From a bacterium (GTDB taxonomy: Bacteria > Electryoneota > RPQS01): 64,000 nt of DNA. The position numbers were made by a program, and so were the translations under genes. The notes under the pieces are model-generated. The model was not told where the DNA came from, did no database searches, and saw only the letters and a list, made by a program, of their open reading frames with translations. Shown one piece after another: positions 36,875 to 46,427 of the stretch. The stretch is from the NCBI GenBank assembly GCA_016703065.1, contig JADJCU010000002.1, positions 480,557-544,556 of the forward strand. Reading direction: 5' to 3'. Every line of letters begins with the position of its first letter. Position 1 is the first letter of the stretch.

Positions 36875-37918
36875 TTAGCTATGTAGGGCGTCGAGCACCC
36901 GTTCGATTGCGATCTGACTCATACACCACGGCGCGCCGTCAGTCCATTTGCAGTTTGACTCTCCGTGACCGGTGCGCGGAAGGCAGCATGGCGCACCGGC
37001 GGGAAGTGCGCGGTGCGGCGGCGGAAAAGAATAGTTTACCTGTGTTGAACCATAGAGCACGATCACTTTCGGACAACCTGCGGCTATGGCAAGGAATGAC
37101 ACACCTGTGTCGTTTCCGACTGCAGCATCGCACTGCGCGAGCAACGCGGCACAGGTTCGCAGCGGTTCATGAATGGTTACGACTCTCGATTCCTGCAGCA
37201 CTTCGAAGACAGGTAGCAACCGCTGTTCTTTGGGTCCGAGAAAGACGAGCACAACGCCTGCGTCGTTTTCGACCAGCCATTGCCTTGCCAAGGCCGCGAA
37301 CCGCTCAGCACCCCACTGTTTAGTCAGTCGGGCTGAACCCGGGAGTATTCCGAGCACTGGGCCAACGGGGTGATGGCCATTTAACAGGGCAATAGAGCGC
37401 TCCCGTTCAGCGTGCGCAATACCGACAAGCAATCGTGGAGGACGCCGTACAGTCGTGACTGCCCGCAGCAAATCCAGGCGGCGCTCGACGTGGTCAGGCT
37501 GCACGGCCAAGTCATTGGGAACAGTGTGCGTGAAGGCTCCGATGGGCAACAGGCCCGGATAGCCTACGCGAACAGGAATCTTCAGCAGTGAGCATAGATA
37601 ACGCGAGCGAAAGGAAGGATGTGCGCAAAGACAGAGGTTAAATCGGCATCTGTTCAACTCTGTGGCCAGCCTCTTGATTGCTCCGAGCCCGCGTTCCGCG
37701 CCATGCTTGTCATAAATCCAAGCTCTGTGCAGGTGCGGATGACCCTCGACAAGATCTTTGGCACGCGGCGCGGTAAGCAGGTGAATCTCACACTGCGGCC
37801 AGCGCTCGCGCACGGCCCCCACAAGGGCCGTCGTAAACAACACGTCGCCCAGCCAGGCCGTGTCTATGACAAGGACGCGGGCGGGGCTGTTTTCCATCTG
37901 CGATGCATCCATGACCAC
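36875..37918 (-). CDS. glycosyltransferase family 9 (heptosyltransferase-like)
   Basis: ADP-heptose:LPS heptosyltransferase-type enzyme building the LPS inner core on the cytoplasmic face. 347 aa. Seen: D-T-A-W-L-G-D-V-L-F-T-T-A acceptor loop, P-G-S-A-R-L-T-K-Q-W, the donor-binding G-N-D-T-G-V-S-F-L-A-I-A-A-G and V-L-Y-G-S-T. The Cys-rich C-terminal C-x13-C pattern is usual for the family. The start could be ATG 37918 or the internal Met near 37894. It overlaps the end of the acyltransferase gene, so both probably serve one lipid A/core pathway. Confidence 0.88.
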   Translation of the reverse strand: MVMDASQMENSPARVLVIDTAWLGDVLFTTALVGAVRERWPQCEIHLLTAPRAKDLVEGHPHLHRAWIYDKHGAERGLGAIKRLATELNRCRFNLCLCAHPSFRSRYLCSLLKIPVRVGYPGLLPIGAFTHTVPNDLAVQPDHVERRLDLLRAVTTVRRPPRLLVGIAHAERERSIALLNGHHPVGPVLGILPGSARLTKQWGAERFAALARQWLVENDAGVVLVFLGPKEQRLLPVFEVLQESRVVTIHEPLRTCAALLAQCDAAVGNDTGVSFLAIAAGCPKVIVLYGSTQVNYSFPPPHRALPAGAPCCLPRTGHGESNCKWTDGAPWCMSQIAIERVLDALHS

Positions 37919-38762
37919 TGTTCAGGTGCTTTCCGCACGGCAAGTTCGAGACGAGCCGTCAGAATCGCCATTATTTCCGCTTGCTCCGCGTCAGCCACGA
38001 TCTCAACTTCTTCGAGCGCGCAGCGATAGCGCGCGCCGGGCAATCGATAGGATGCCATAAAGATCAGAGGGGCGCCGGTGCGTTGGCGAAAGACGGCCGG
38101 TCCTCGCGGAGTTGAGCTCAGCTGACCGAAGAAGGGAACAAACACACCATCTTCGTGCGCATCCTGGTCGATCAGCATGGCCACAAGCCGATTTCTCTTC
38201 AGCGCGGTCAATACGCCGCGCAACGCATCTTTCGCTGAATGATCTCTATGCCGCACACGGCGCGCTGCTCGTTCAGCCATCCCTCGACAAGTTTATTGCG
38301 CTGCGTCGTTACCACAAAAGAGACTGGATATCCGAGCCGAGCACAGAGCGCTCCGATGATCTCCCAATTCCCGAGATGTCCGGAAATCACGAGGCCGCCC
38401 TTGCCCGCTGCGACGGCACGATCCAGGGCGGCGAGATTCTCAAAGAACACCCAATCCTCTACCGCCTTCTTTGTAAGACTGGGAAAAGCGGCGAGACTTG
38501 TGGCGACAGAGCCGAAATGTACGAAGCATCTTTGTGCTGTCTGCCTGATTCCGCGTTCAGGCAGTGTAGGATAGGCCAGTCGCAAATTCTGCTCTGTGAC
38601 ACGCCTGCGTATGCCCAATTGGAACGCAAGACGTCCTAATATTGCTCCTGTTGCGCTTCGGCCACGTCGCGGCATAAGTCGTAGCCCGCTCACGAGCAAT
38701 TTGAGCAGCCCGAACTGAATACGATGCGCAGGGCGAGGTTTCTTGGAACTTAAGGTGGTCAT
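37864..38762 (-). CDS. lipid A biosynthesis acyltransferase (LpxL/HtrB family), frameshifted
   Basis: Membrane acyltransferase adding secondary acyl chains to lipid A. Seen: V-I-S-G-H-L-G-N-W-E (the H-x4-E catalytic motif), then after a frame change A-L-K-R-N-R-L-V-A-M-L-I-D-Q-D-A, F-F-G-Q-L-S-S-T-P-R-G and a late W-M-H-R-R-W. The frame breaks near 38243: G-I-E-I-I should run into S-A-K-D-A-L-R-G, which one extra T provides. ATG 38762 is chosen because upstream residues do not look coding. Confidence 0.87.
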
Positions 38763-38866
38763 TGCAGAGTCTAAGTAACAGAAAATCCCTTCACATGTCA
38801 ACACGCAGGGACGCATCAGTCTTGCGTTTCTGTCATAGAATTGCTTAATTTCACGAGGATTCACTT

Positions 38867-40213
38867 ATGCCAACGGGGACTCCGGCATCGTCAGCGCGGG
38901 TTGTTGCGGCCGACGCGCTGGTAGAATTGGAAAAGACCGAGGAGTACGCAGACGAGGTCTTGTCCAAATTCCTTGGAACGTCACACCTGCGCGGAAGCGA
39001 TAGGGCCCTGGCTGCGGACCTATATTGGGGGACGATTCGCTGGCGGGGCAGGCTGGATAGCATCCTTACCCCTGTATTTCACGGGGATTACCGACGTGCT
39101 GATCCCGTGGCCCGAATCCTTCTTCGCATGGGAGCTTACCAGCTCTACGGTCAGGATAGGATTCCTGATCACGCCGCCGTCAGCCAGACCGTCGAACTGG
39201 CCATCCAACGGCTCGGCAAAAAGGCAGGCGGACTGACCAACGCGATCCTGAGGCGGCTCGCGCGGGAGCGGGAGCGATGGGTGACCCCCCCGGAGGGAGC
39301 CGACGACCTGGCCCGGCTGGCATTCCTGTATTCCATGCCTCGCTGGATCGTCCGCGAGCTGGTCGAGCGATTTGGCGCCGACGAAGCTGAGCGAGCTCTT
39401 GATTTTTCTAACCATAGGCCACCTGTTACCGTCTTTTTGATGAACATGGACGAGTGTGCGGCCTTTGAGCATGAGTTAGACGAAAACGCGATCAAGTGGG
39501 AGGCGTCTCCGTTCCTTGACGGCTATTATCGCCTGCACGCCCCGTCCTTCCCGATTATCCAACCATGGCTGGATTCCGGGCGAATCACAGTTCAAGATGA
39601 AAGTGCGGGATTGGCTGCGGCTCTGCTTGACCCAACTCCGGGTGAATCCGTCTTGGATCTGTGCGCCGCGCCGGGCGGCAAGACATTGGCGATTTGGCGG
39701 CGCTTAAACGGCAAGGGAACAGTCACCGCTGTTGATGTCGACGGACACCGGCTCGAACGCTTGCAGGAAAACGTCCACCGCGTCGGTGCCGAGTCTGTGC
39801 AAGTCATTGAAGCGGACGCGACGAGCTTCACGGGAGAGCAGTTTGACCGGGTATTGGCCGATGTCCCGTGCTCTGCGACCGGATTGCTGCGCAAACAGCC
39901 TGACCTGCGCTGGCGGCGCAAGAGTCACCACATCGGACTGCAGCACGCACTGCAGCATGAGATTCTCGATCATGCGGCGGAGCTTGTAAAGCCTGGCGGA
40001 GTGCTCGTCTATTCGACGTGCAGTATTCTGCCCTCCGAGAATATCGATATCGTACAAGCCTTCCTGAAAACGCACCCGGATTTCTTACGCGAAGATGCGC
40101 GTGGATTTCTATCAGAGTCGGTGGTAGGCGAGCACGGCGACCTCGAGACGTTTACGCATATTCACGAAACTGACGGAGCGTACGCGGCGCGTTTGCGTCG
40201 TATGTCCCACTGA
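38867..40213 (+). CDS. rsmB: 16S rRNA (cytosine-967 C5)-methyltransferase
   Basis: RNA m5C methyltransferase, 448 aa. N-terminal NusB-like helical RNA-binding domain (residues about 5-140), then the SAM-binding domain with D-L-C-A-A-P-G-G-K-T and the catalytic D-V-P-C-S-A-T-G-L and S-T-C-S-I cysteines. The C-terminal H-E-T-D-G-A-Y-A-A-R-L-R is family-typical. ATG 38867 lies 2 codons before the usual N terminus. First gene of the plus-strand run to 49094; fmt/def, its common neighbours, are in the other operon. Confidence 0.93.
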   Translation: MPTGTPASSARVVAADALVELEKTEEYADEVLSKFLGTSHLRGSDRALAADLYWGTIRWRGRLDSILTPVFHGDYRRADPVARILLRMGAYQLYGQDRIPDHAAVSQTVELAIQRLGKKAGGLTNAILRRLARERERWVTPPEGADDLARLAFLYSMPRWIVRELVERFGADEAERALDFSNHRPPVTVFLMNMDECAAFEHELDENAIKWEASPFLDGYYRLHAPSFPIIQPWLDSGRITVQDESAGLAAALLDPTPGESVLDLCAAPGGKTLAIWRRLNGKGTVTAVDVDGHRLERLQENVHRVGAESVQVIEADATSFTGEQFDRVLADVPCSATGLLRKQPDLRWRRKSHHIGLQHALQHEILDHAAELVKPGGVLVYSTCSILPSENIDIVQAFLKTHPDFLREDARGFLSESVVGEHGDLETFTHIHETDGAYAARLRRMSH

Positions 40214-40215
40214 TC

Positions 40216-41019
40216 ATGGCAATCGCCTCGCCGGGGAGGTTGCTGCGCAACCTCGGCGCAAGCGCCCTACTTATCTTTTTGATTCTCATTTTCGCGGGCA
40301 TGATGACGGATTGGTTCATCATGCCCCTTTATACTCGTCATGGCGCGGAGAAGCCGGTGCCAAAGCTGGATGGGTTGCCATTGGACGAAGCAACAGCTAT
40401 CGCGGATCGCGAGGGCTTTCGAGTTGTCGTCGAACCAGCCAAAGTCGGCGGCAAGGAGCCTGAGGGGACCGTGCTTGAACAGCGTCCGCTTGCGCAGTCG
40501 TTTGCCAAGCCTGGCCGTGTGATTCATCTGGTTCCCGCCAAGTCGGGTGTGGCGACGGAGATACCTGATCTTACGGGGTATGATCAGCGCACGGCAGAGA
40601 TTGAGTGCAGGAACTTAGGGTTGCTGATCTCGCCATCCGAAACGAGCTACGATTTTTCCGCGATCGTCCCAAAGGGCGGAATTGTGCGCCAACGCCCGTC
40701 GCCGGGCGCGCCAGTCCGATCTGGAGAGACTGTTGCATTAGTCATATCGCGAGGCCCGCGCCCCGACGCAATTCTTGTCCCGTCCCTTGTGGACCTTTCG
40801 CTGCATGAGGCGCGGCAGGTGTTGTTCGAGACCGGGCTCCGTATCGGCGTGATTACACGCAAAGAAACAGACGTGTTCACGGCAGGAACGGTAATCGCAC
40901 AGAGCATGGTCTCGGGCACTGAAGTAGCACAGGACACGACGGTAGATCTGGTTGTTGCCGTCCCCAAACTGGCGCAAGGCGAAAATACCGAAGAAACTCC
41001 CAATCCGGATGCTGACTGA
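40216..41019 (+). CDS. PASTA-domain membrane protein
   Basis: 267 aa: one N-terminal transmembrane helix (L-I-F-L-I-L-I-F-A-G-M-M) followed by three extracytoplasmic PASTA domains (P-K-L-D-G-L-P-L-D-E-A; I-P-D-L-T-G-Y-D-Q-R-T-A; V-P-S-L-V-D-L-S-L-H-E-A). PASTA domains bind muropeptides or penicillin-binding proteins. No kinase domain is attached. Stands between rsmB and rpe, where many FCB genomes have such a gene. Last base overlaps the rpe ATG. Confidence 0.9.
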   Translation: MAIASPGRLLRNLGASALLIFLILIFAGMMTDWFIMPLYTRHGAEKPVPKLDGLPLDEATAIADREGFRVVVEPAKVGGKEPEGTVLEQRPLAQSFAKPGRVIHLVPAKSGVATEIPDLTGYDQRTAEIECRNLGLLISPSETSYDFSAIVPKGGIVRQRPSPGAPVRSGETVALVISRGPRPDAILVPSLVDLSLHEARQVLFETGLRIGVITRKETDVFTAGTVIAQSMVSGTEVAQDTTVDLVVAVPKLAQGENTEETPNPDAD

Positions 41020-41690
41020 TGTCAAAGCAACTTAGCAACGACGTTCACATAGCCCCGTCGCTGTTATCGGCGGACTTCCTTCATCTCGCTGACGAGATCA
41101 CGATGTGCGAGCAGCTCGGCATCACAGTATTGCACTGCGATGTCATGGACGGCCACTTCGTGCCGAATCTCACATTTGGTCCTCCGGTCATAGCGCAGAT
41201 TCGTAAGTGCACGAAGCTCGAGCTCGACGTACACTTGATGATAGAGGCGCCGGAGCGGTCGATAGAAGCGTATGCAAAGGCCGGAGCGGATGCGATCACA
41301 GTTCATCAAGAGGTAAGTCCGCATCTGCATCGCACGTTACTGCGGATCAAAGAGCTTGGATGTCGCGCGGGTATCGCGCTGAATCCTTCGACACCGGTTT
41401 CGTTGATCGAACATGTCCTGCCCTACGCCGATCTTGTGCTTGTGATGAGCGTGAATCCGGGCTTCGGCGGGCAGTCATTCCTGCCTCTCGCGCTCGAGAA
41501 GCTCGCCACGCTTCGTGTTTTGCAGCAGACGCGCGGCGACTTCGTTATTTCGGTGGACGGCGGTGTGGACGTGCAGACAGCGCCGTCAGTCGTCGAGGCC
41601 GGCGCCGAGCGGCTGGTCGCCGGGAACGCGCTCTTCGGGGGCCACTTCGAGGAGACGCTCATCGCGCTGAAAAGGTCTGCGGGATGCTGA
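41019..41690 (+). CDS. rpe: ribulose-phosphate 3-epimerase
   Basis: Interconverts ribulose-5-P and xylulose-5-P. 223 aa TIM barrel with I-A-P-S-L-L-S-A-D-F, D-V-M-D-G-H-F-V-P-N, V-H-L-M-I, M-S-V-N-P-G-F-G-G-Q and V-D-G-G-V; the metal His and Asp residues are all present. The end overlaps the start of the MBL gene by 7 bases. Confidence 0.95.
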   Translation: MSKQLSNDVHIAPSLLSADFLHLADEITMCEQLGITVLHCDVMDGHFVPNLTFGPPVIAQIRKCTKLELDVHLMIEAPERSIEAYAKAGADAITVHQEVSPHLHRTLLRIKELGCRAGIALNPSTPVSLIEHVLPYADLVLVMSVNPGFGGQSFLPLALEKLATLRVLQQTRGDFVISVDGGVDVQTAPSVVEAGAERLVAGNALFGGHFEETLIALKRSAGC

Positions 41691-42310
41691 AACTGAAATC
41701 CTTCTGTGTCGGTCCGTACCAGATGAACACAATAGTCGCTTGGTGTGACGTCACGCAAGAGGCGATTTGGTTTGACCCCGGCGGCGACAGCGAGAGCATT
41801 TTGCGTTGGATAGAGCGGGAGGGACTGAAGGTCAAGCGGATTGTCAATACGCATGGTCACGTCGATCATATAGCAGAAAACTCTGTGGCAAAGGCCGCGC
41901 TGAATGTGCCGCTATGTATTCATCCGCAGGACCGGGCAAAGTTGACGAATCCGCTGCTCAACCTCTCGGCGTGGACAGGTGTGGAAGTGATTTCGCCGGA
42001 TGCGGACGAAATACTCGAAGAGGGGGACGTGTTACGTTGCGGCGAGGTAATGTTTCAGCTCTTTCATGTGCCCGGCCACTCGCCGGGCTCTTTGGCATTC
42101 TACTCGAACGGAATTCTAATCGGCGGCGACGCCCTGTTCCGCGAGTCGATTGGCCGCACGGATTTTCCGGACTCTGACGAGCGCGCGCTCCACGCAGCGA
42201 TCCGTGAGAAGTTATACAAGCTGCCGGAAACGACTATTGTCTATCCCGGTCACGGAGAAACGACAACCATTGGCCACGAACGAGTCCACAACCCCTTCGT
42301 TCGCGCTTGA
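41684..42310 (+). CDS. GloB-type MBL-fold hydrolase
   Basis: 208-aa cytosolic hydrolase of the glyoxalase II-like subgroup. Seen: N-T-H-G-H-V-D-H-I-A (T-H-x-H-x-D-H), H-V-P-G-H-S-P-G-S, G-G-D-A-L-F and Y-P-G-H-G. The short length, without the glyoxalase II C-terminal helices, suits the YcbL-type enzymes. The start is the ATG at 41684 inside the rpe end. Its last 41 bases overlap the recombinase start. Confidence 0.88.
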   Translation: MLKLKSFCVGPYQMNTIVAWCDVTQEAIWFDPGGDSESILRWIEREGLKVKRIVNTHGHVDHIAENSVAKAALNVPLCIHPQDRAKLTNPLLNLSAWTGVEVISPDADEILEEGDVLRCGEVMFQLFHVPGHSPGSLAFYSNGILIGGDALFRESIGRTDFPDSDERALHAAIREKLYKLPETTIVYPGHGETTTIGHERVHNPFVRA

Positions 42311-43232
42311 TCCGGCGGACGCTCTTCTGATTGAAGAGTGGCTGCGCGCGCGCAAGTACGAGCGGCAGATTGCCGCGAATACCGTTGCGGCTTACCGCCG
42401 CGATGCAGAGTTGCTCTTTCTTGAGCTTCGGTCCGGCGGTATTGTTCCGCTCTCTGTGACGCGTGAGCAACTGCGTACTGCATTGGCGCGCCTGATGGTC
42501 GGCGCTTCAGCACGTACTGAGAATCGGCGGCTCTCCGCCGTGCGGAACTTCTATTTGTGGTGCGTTCGGGAGCGGCGCATCGCGAAGAATCCGGCGGAGG
42601 ATATTACGGGAACCAAGGCTGGCCGCCCGCTGCCCAAAGTGCTGTCGCTCGACGTGATTGACGCAATGCTCGCGGCCGCCGCGGGTGATGCGCCTGAAGC
42701 AACACGTGATCGCGCGCTGCTCGAGATTGCCTATTCGTGCGGACTGCGCGTCTCCGAACTGTGCTCGCTTCGGTTGTCACAAGTAAATTTTGTGGAACGC
42801 TCGCTCCGGATTCGTGGCAAGGGAGACATAGAGCGACTGGTTCCGTTCGGCGACCGCGCGCAGTCCGCGCTCAGGGCATACTTGACAAACGGACGGACCT
42901 TTATTCGCGGGAAATCAAAAAGCGGTGCTCCGCTGCCATTGCCGACTGAGTCCGGCGATTTGCTCTTTCTGTCGTCACGCGGCACGCCGCTGTCGCGGTA
43001 CGCCTGCTCAGCCATCTTCAAACAGCTATGTGCGAAGGCAGGCTACAGTATCTCTGTTACGCCGCACATGCTGCGCCACAGCTTTGCAACTCATCTTCTG
43101 GAAGGCGGCGCGGATTTACGCGTCGTACAAGAACTGCTTGGACACTCCTCAATTTCCACGACCGAAATCTACACACATCTGGACCGCGACTATCTTTCGG
43201 AAGTCGTGCGATCATTTCACCCCCGGGGCTGA
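42270..43232 (+). CDS. tyrosine recombinase XerC/XerD-like
   Basis: Site-specific recombinase, 320 aa, probably for chromosome dimer resolution. N-terminal SAM-like core-binding domain (residues about 15-105) and catalytic domain with Arg in C-G-L-R-V-S-E-L, H-M-L-R-H-S-F-A-T-H-L, L-G-H-S-S-I-S-T-T and the nucleophile in I-Y-T-H. Start at TTG 42270 (A-T-N-E-S follows), overlapping the MBL gene; the alternative is a later start. Setting among housekeeping genes argues against a mobile element. No dif site was identified. Confidence 0.9.
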   Translation: MATNESTTPSFALDPADALLIEEWLRARKYERQIAANTVAAYRRDAELLFLELRSGGIVPLSVTREQLRTALARLMVGASARTENRRLSAVRNFYLWCVRERRIAKNPAEDITGTKAGRPLPKVLSLDVIDAMLAAAAGDAPEATRDRALLEIAYSCGLRVSELCSLRLSQVNFVERSLRIRGKGDIERLVPFGDRAQSALRAYLTNGRTFIRGKSKSGAPLPLPTESGDLLFLSSRGTPLSRYACSAIFKQLCAKAGYSISVTPHMLRHSFATHLLEGGADLRVVQELLGHSSISTTEIYTHLDRDYLSEVVRSFHPRG

Positions 43233-43260
43233 TACCCTGCGCAACTCTTTCAACCGTCTT

Positions 43261-44719
43261 ATGCGCGCTGCGCTTGCGTGCGCGTCTACAATTCTCTCAC
43301 TCGTTACTGTCGCTGCTTCGCAGGCTGCGCCGTTGGACGACAAAATCGATTCGTTGCTCGCACTGGAGCCTTTGCGCGGGTCATCATGGAGTATCCTCTT
43401 CTCGGAAGTGGACGGTCCGCTTGATTATGCGGCGCGGGATGCTGACCGCCTGCTGATTCCTGCGAGTGTTACCAAACTTTGGACAACGGCGACCGCTCTA
43501 TCTGAACTTGGCGCAGAGACGCGATTCACAACGAAATTGGCTTCTCCAATGTCGATCGACGGTCAAGGGGCGCTGAATAGTGATTTGTTATGTTTTCGCG
43601 GTGGCGACCCGGCCTTCGAGATAAAGTCGCGCAAAGACCTCGGTGGACCCGCGCTCGACAAACTGGCAGACGGGTTAAAGGCAAAAGGCCTTAAGCGCGT
43701 CAGTGGTAATCTGGTGATTTGTACAGGCCGCTACGAGCGCACTTGCGGCAACGGCGTATGGGAGATGGGAGACTTGCGCGAGGGGTTTGCGCCCGCTGTG
43801 GATGGCGCAGGTTTCAACAGCAATGTCTGCAACGTGAAGATTGGACCGGGCGCAGCCGAAGGTGACACGTCAGTGGTTACGTTCGATCCGCCGTTCGCTC
43901 AAATCAAATTGATCAACCGCGTTTTAACGGCGTCGTCCGGCAACGATAGCTGGGTCGAATTCAATGTCACGCCGTGTCGTGACGAGCTCGAATTGACCGG
44001 AGTAATGGCACGGGGCGACGAGCCGCAATATATCTGGTTTCCGATTCAGGAACCTGCTCTGTACTTTGGCTTAGCAATGCGGGATGCTTTGGCCCGCAAG
44101 GGAATCACGATTGGTGGTCAAGTGCTGGTGCGCGACGATCAAGGACCTGCCGTTTCACATACGCTGCTGGAGTTTGCCTCGCCTCCCATTGCCGAATTGA
44201 TAGCTACGGTGAACAAAGAGAGCGACAACTACGTCGCTGAGTATCTCCTGGCGGCGGTCGGCGTGAAGCGTTTCCGGTCAAGGGTCAACTGAGGCGGGCC
44301 TTCGCGCTGTCCAGTCGTTTGCGCGGGAGCAGGGTGTCGTGCGCGATCAGGTGACGCTGCAGGACGGTTGTGGACTGTCGCGGCAGAATCTTGTATCCGC
44401 GCGCGCGTGCGTGCAACTCTTAAAGAAGATGTCCAAGTCACAGCACGCGGCGACGTTTGAAGCATCGTTGTCACAAGGCGGCGTAGATGGAACGCTCGGC
44501 GGGAGATTCGGCGATGCCGCAATGAACGGCCGCGTGCGCGGCAAAACGGGTACGATGACACACGTCTCGTCTGTCTCCGGCTATCTTGGCCTCGACAACG
44601 GCAAACGTCTGGCCTTTGCCATCATCTGCAATAACTTTCGATGCTCCCGTCATTACGTTCGCAATACACAGGATCATCTCGTGCGCGCGGTCTTCAACGC
44701 CGCTAACGGAGGACTATAG
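43261..44719 (+). CDS. dacB: D-alanyl-D-alanine carboxypeptidase/endopeptidase (PBP4 type), frameshifted
   Basis: Periplasmic class-C low-molecular-weight PBP trimming peptidoglycan. Signal peptide from ATG 43261 (A-L-A-C-A-S-T-I-L-S..A-S-Q-A). Catalytic motifs: P-A-S-V-T-K (SxxK), K-E-S-D-N-Y (SxN) and, in the second frame, G-K-T-G-T-M (KTG). The frame breaks at 44274-44275; removing one C from CC gives K-R-F-G-Q-G-S-T-E-A and continuous reading. With that repair all three motifs fall in one protein of about 486 aa. Confidence 0.9.
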
Positions 44720-44723
44720 GTAC

Positions 44724-45773
44724 ATGAGCAAACATCCGATAGTCGAATGTGTTCCCAATATTTCTGAGGGCCGTGATCGCGGGAAGATCGATCGCATAGT
44801 CAGTGTCGTGACAGAAGTTGCCGGTGTCAAACTGCTTGATGTCGATCCAAACGGAGACTATAACCGCTGCGTGATTACGTATGCCGGCGAGCCGGCGGCC
44901 TGCGTTGAAGCGACCTTTCGCTTGACTGCTGCCGCTGCGGACGAGATTGATATGACTGCGCACACGGGCGAACATCCGCGCAGCGGCGCTGTGGATGTGG
45001 CGCCCTTTGTTCCGGTGCGGGATATCTCGATGGCGGAATGTGCAGAGCTGTCACGGCAGTATGGAGCGCGCGTCGGAAAGGAACTTGGTCTGCCTGTCTT
45101 CTTATATGAAGCGGCGGCGAGCACTCCGGCACGCCGCAATCTCGCCAATGTCCGCAAAGGCGAATATGAAGCGCTGCACGAGAAGATGCAAAGCCCTGAG
45201 TGGATTCCAGACTTTGGCCCGCACAAGTTTGTGTCCAAGTTCGGCTGTGTCATTACCGGTGCGCGCTTCTTTTTGGTCGCGTATAATGTGAACCTGCGCA
45301 CAGAGGATGTCGATGCGACGCACGATATCGCATTACACATCCGTCAGATGGGTTGGCCACTGAGACGTAACGATGGGACAGAAGTGGTAAACGCGCTGGG
45401 CAAGACGGTGTACCATCCAGGCCCGTTGCAGAATTGCAAGGCAATGGGAGTCTTCCTTGATAAGGAGCGCTTCAGCCAAGTGTCGATTAACTTGACCAAC
45501 TATCTGATAACAGGTCCGCACGTTGCTTTTGAACAGGTCAAATATGAGGCCCGTGAACGTGGGCTGGATGTGTTCGGTTCAGAAGTAGTAGGCCTAATTC
45601 CATTGGAAGCTATGCTTCTTGCTGCTGAGTATTATGTTTGGAAAAATTCTTTGCCGCGTCCACGGTCGGAGCAGGCGGCGGTCTCATTGGTCATCGAGCA
45701 GTTGGGTCTTTCGTCATTCAATGCATTCGAGCCACACAATAAAATTGTTGAATACGCAATTTCGGAGCAATAG
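44724..45773 (+). CDS. glutamate formimidoyltransferase
   Basis: Transfers the formimino group from formiminoglutamate (histidine catabolism) to THF. 349 aa. Seen: E-C-V-P-N-I-S-E-G-R-D, C-V-I-T-Y-A-G, the catalytic-His M-T-A-H-T-G-E-H-P-R and F-L-Y-E-A-A. The mammalian enzyme is fused with the cyclodeaminase; here the two are adjacent separate genes, with 2 bases between. No hutH/hutU is seen in the window. Confidence 0.94.
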   Translation: MSKHPIVECVPNISEGRDRGKIDRIVSVVTEVAGVKLLDVDPNGDYNRCVITYAGEPAACVEATFRLTAAAADEIDMTAHTGEHPRSGAVDVAPFVPVRDISMAECAELSRQYGARVGKELGLPVFLYEAAASTPARRNLANVRKGEYEALHEKMQSPEWIPDFGPHKFVSKFGCVITGARFFLVAYNVNLRTEDVDATHDIALHIRQMGWPLRRNDGTEVVNALGKTVYHPGPLQNCKAMGVFLDKERFSQVSINLTNYLITGPHVAFEQVKYEARERGLDVFGSEVVGLIPLEAMLLAAEYYVWKNSLPRPRSEQAAVSLVIEQLGLSSFNAFEPHNKIVEYAISEQ

Positions 45774-45775
45774 AT

Positions 45776-46427
45776 ATGTCAAATATGCCTGATCAACCCG
45801 CGAAGCTCGTTTACCAGCCTGTTGCAGGCTTCGTTGAACAGATTGCGGCAAAATCCCCTGCGCCGGGGGGCGGAAGCGCCGCAGCGTTGTCCGGAGCGAT
45901 CGGCGCGGGCTTGCTTGTTATGGTATGCGAGTTTACAATCGGCAAAAAGGGATTTGAAGCAGCCAACGAGGAGTTGACTGAAGTCAAGGTCCGTATAGAC
46001 GCATTGCGTCATCAGTTGACCACGCAGGTCGACCTTGATACGTGGGCTTTCTCCCGCTTTCGAGTCGCGAATCGGCTGCCGGAAAACACCCGCAGAAAAG
46101 GTGCACAAAGAGCGCGAGATATCGGAGTCTTCCCGCCAGACCATCGAAGTGCCCCGGCAGACAATGTTGCAATGCGCGTCGGCGCTTGCCGATGCTCTGG
46201 CCGTGGTGAGCAAAGGGAACCCCAATACCGTGTCTGATGCTGCGACCGGCGCAGAGATGCTGCTTGCTGGACTGGAAGGGGCCGCTAACAACGTGTTGAT
46301 CAACCTCTTGGGCAGATCGGACAACGAGGCAATTGCGCTGCGTGATGAAGTCCAGGCGACTCGCGTGCAGTCGCGCATACGGCTGGATGAAGTTCGCGCG
46401 CACGTGGACGCCAAACTGCGTGGCTAA
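45776..46427 (+). CDS. formimidoyl-THF cyclodeaminase / methenyl-THF cyclohydrolase family protein, frameshifted
   Basis: Small alpha-helical cyclodeaminase (FchA-like) that releases ammonia from formimino-THF, following the transferase next door. Seen: S-P-A-P-G-G-G-S-A-A-A-L-S-G-A at the N terminus and D-L-D-T-W-A-F; then in the second frame T-P-A-E-K-V-H-K-E-R-E-I, V-P-R-Q-T-M and N-P-N-T-V-S-D-A-A-T-G-A-E-M-L. The break at 46080-46082 closes if one G is removed. Overlaps the mutL GTG. Confidence 0.88.

Noticed and set aside
42270..43232. Integrase of a mobile element
   Set aside because: The recombinase is XerC/D-like, overlaps housekeeping genes on one side and has no attachment repeats or cargo nearby.
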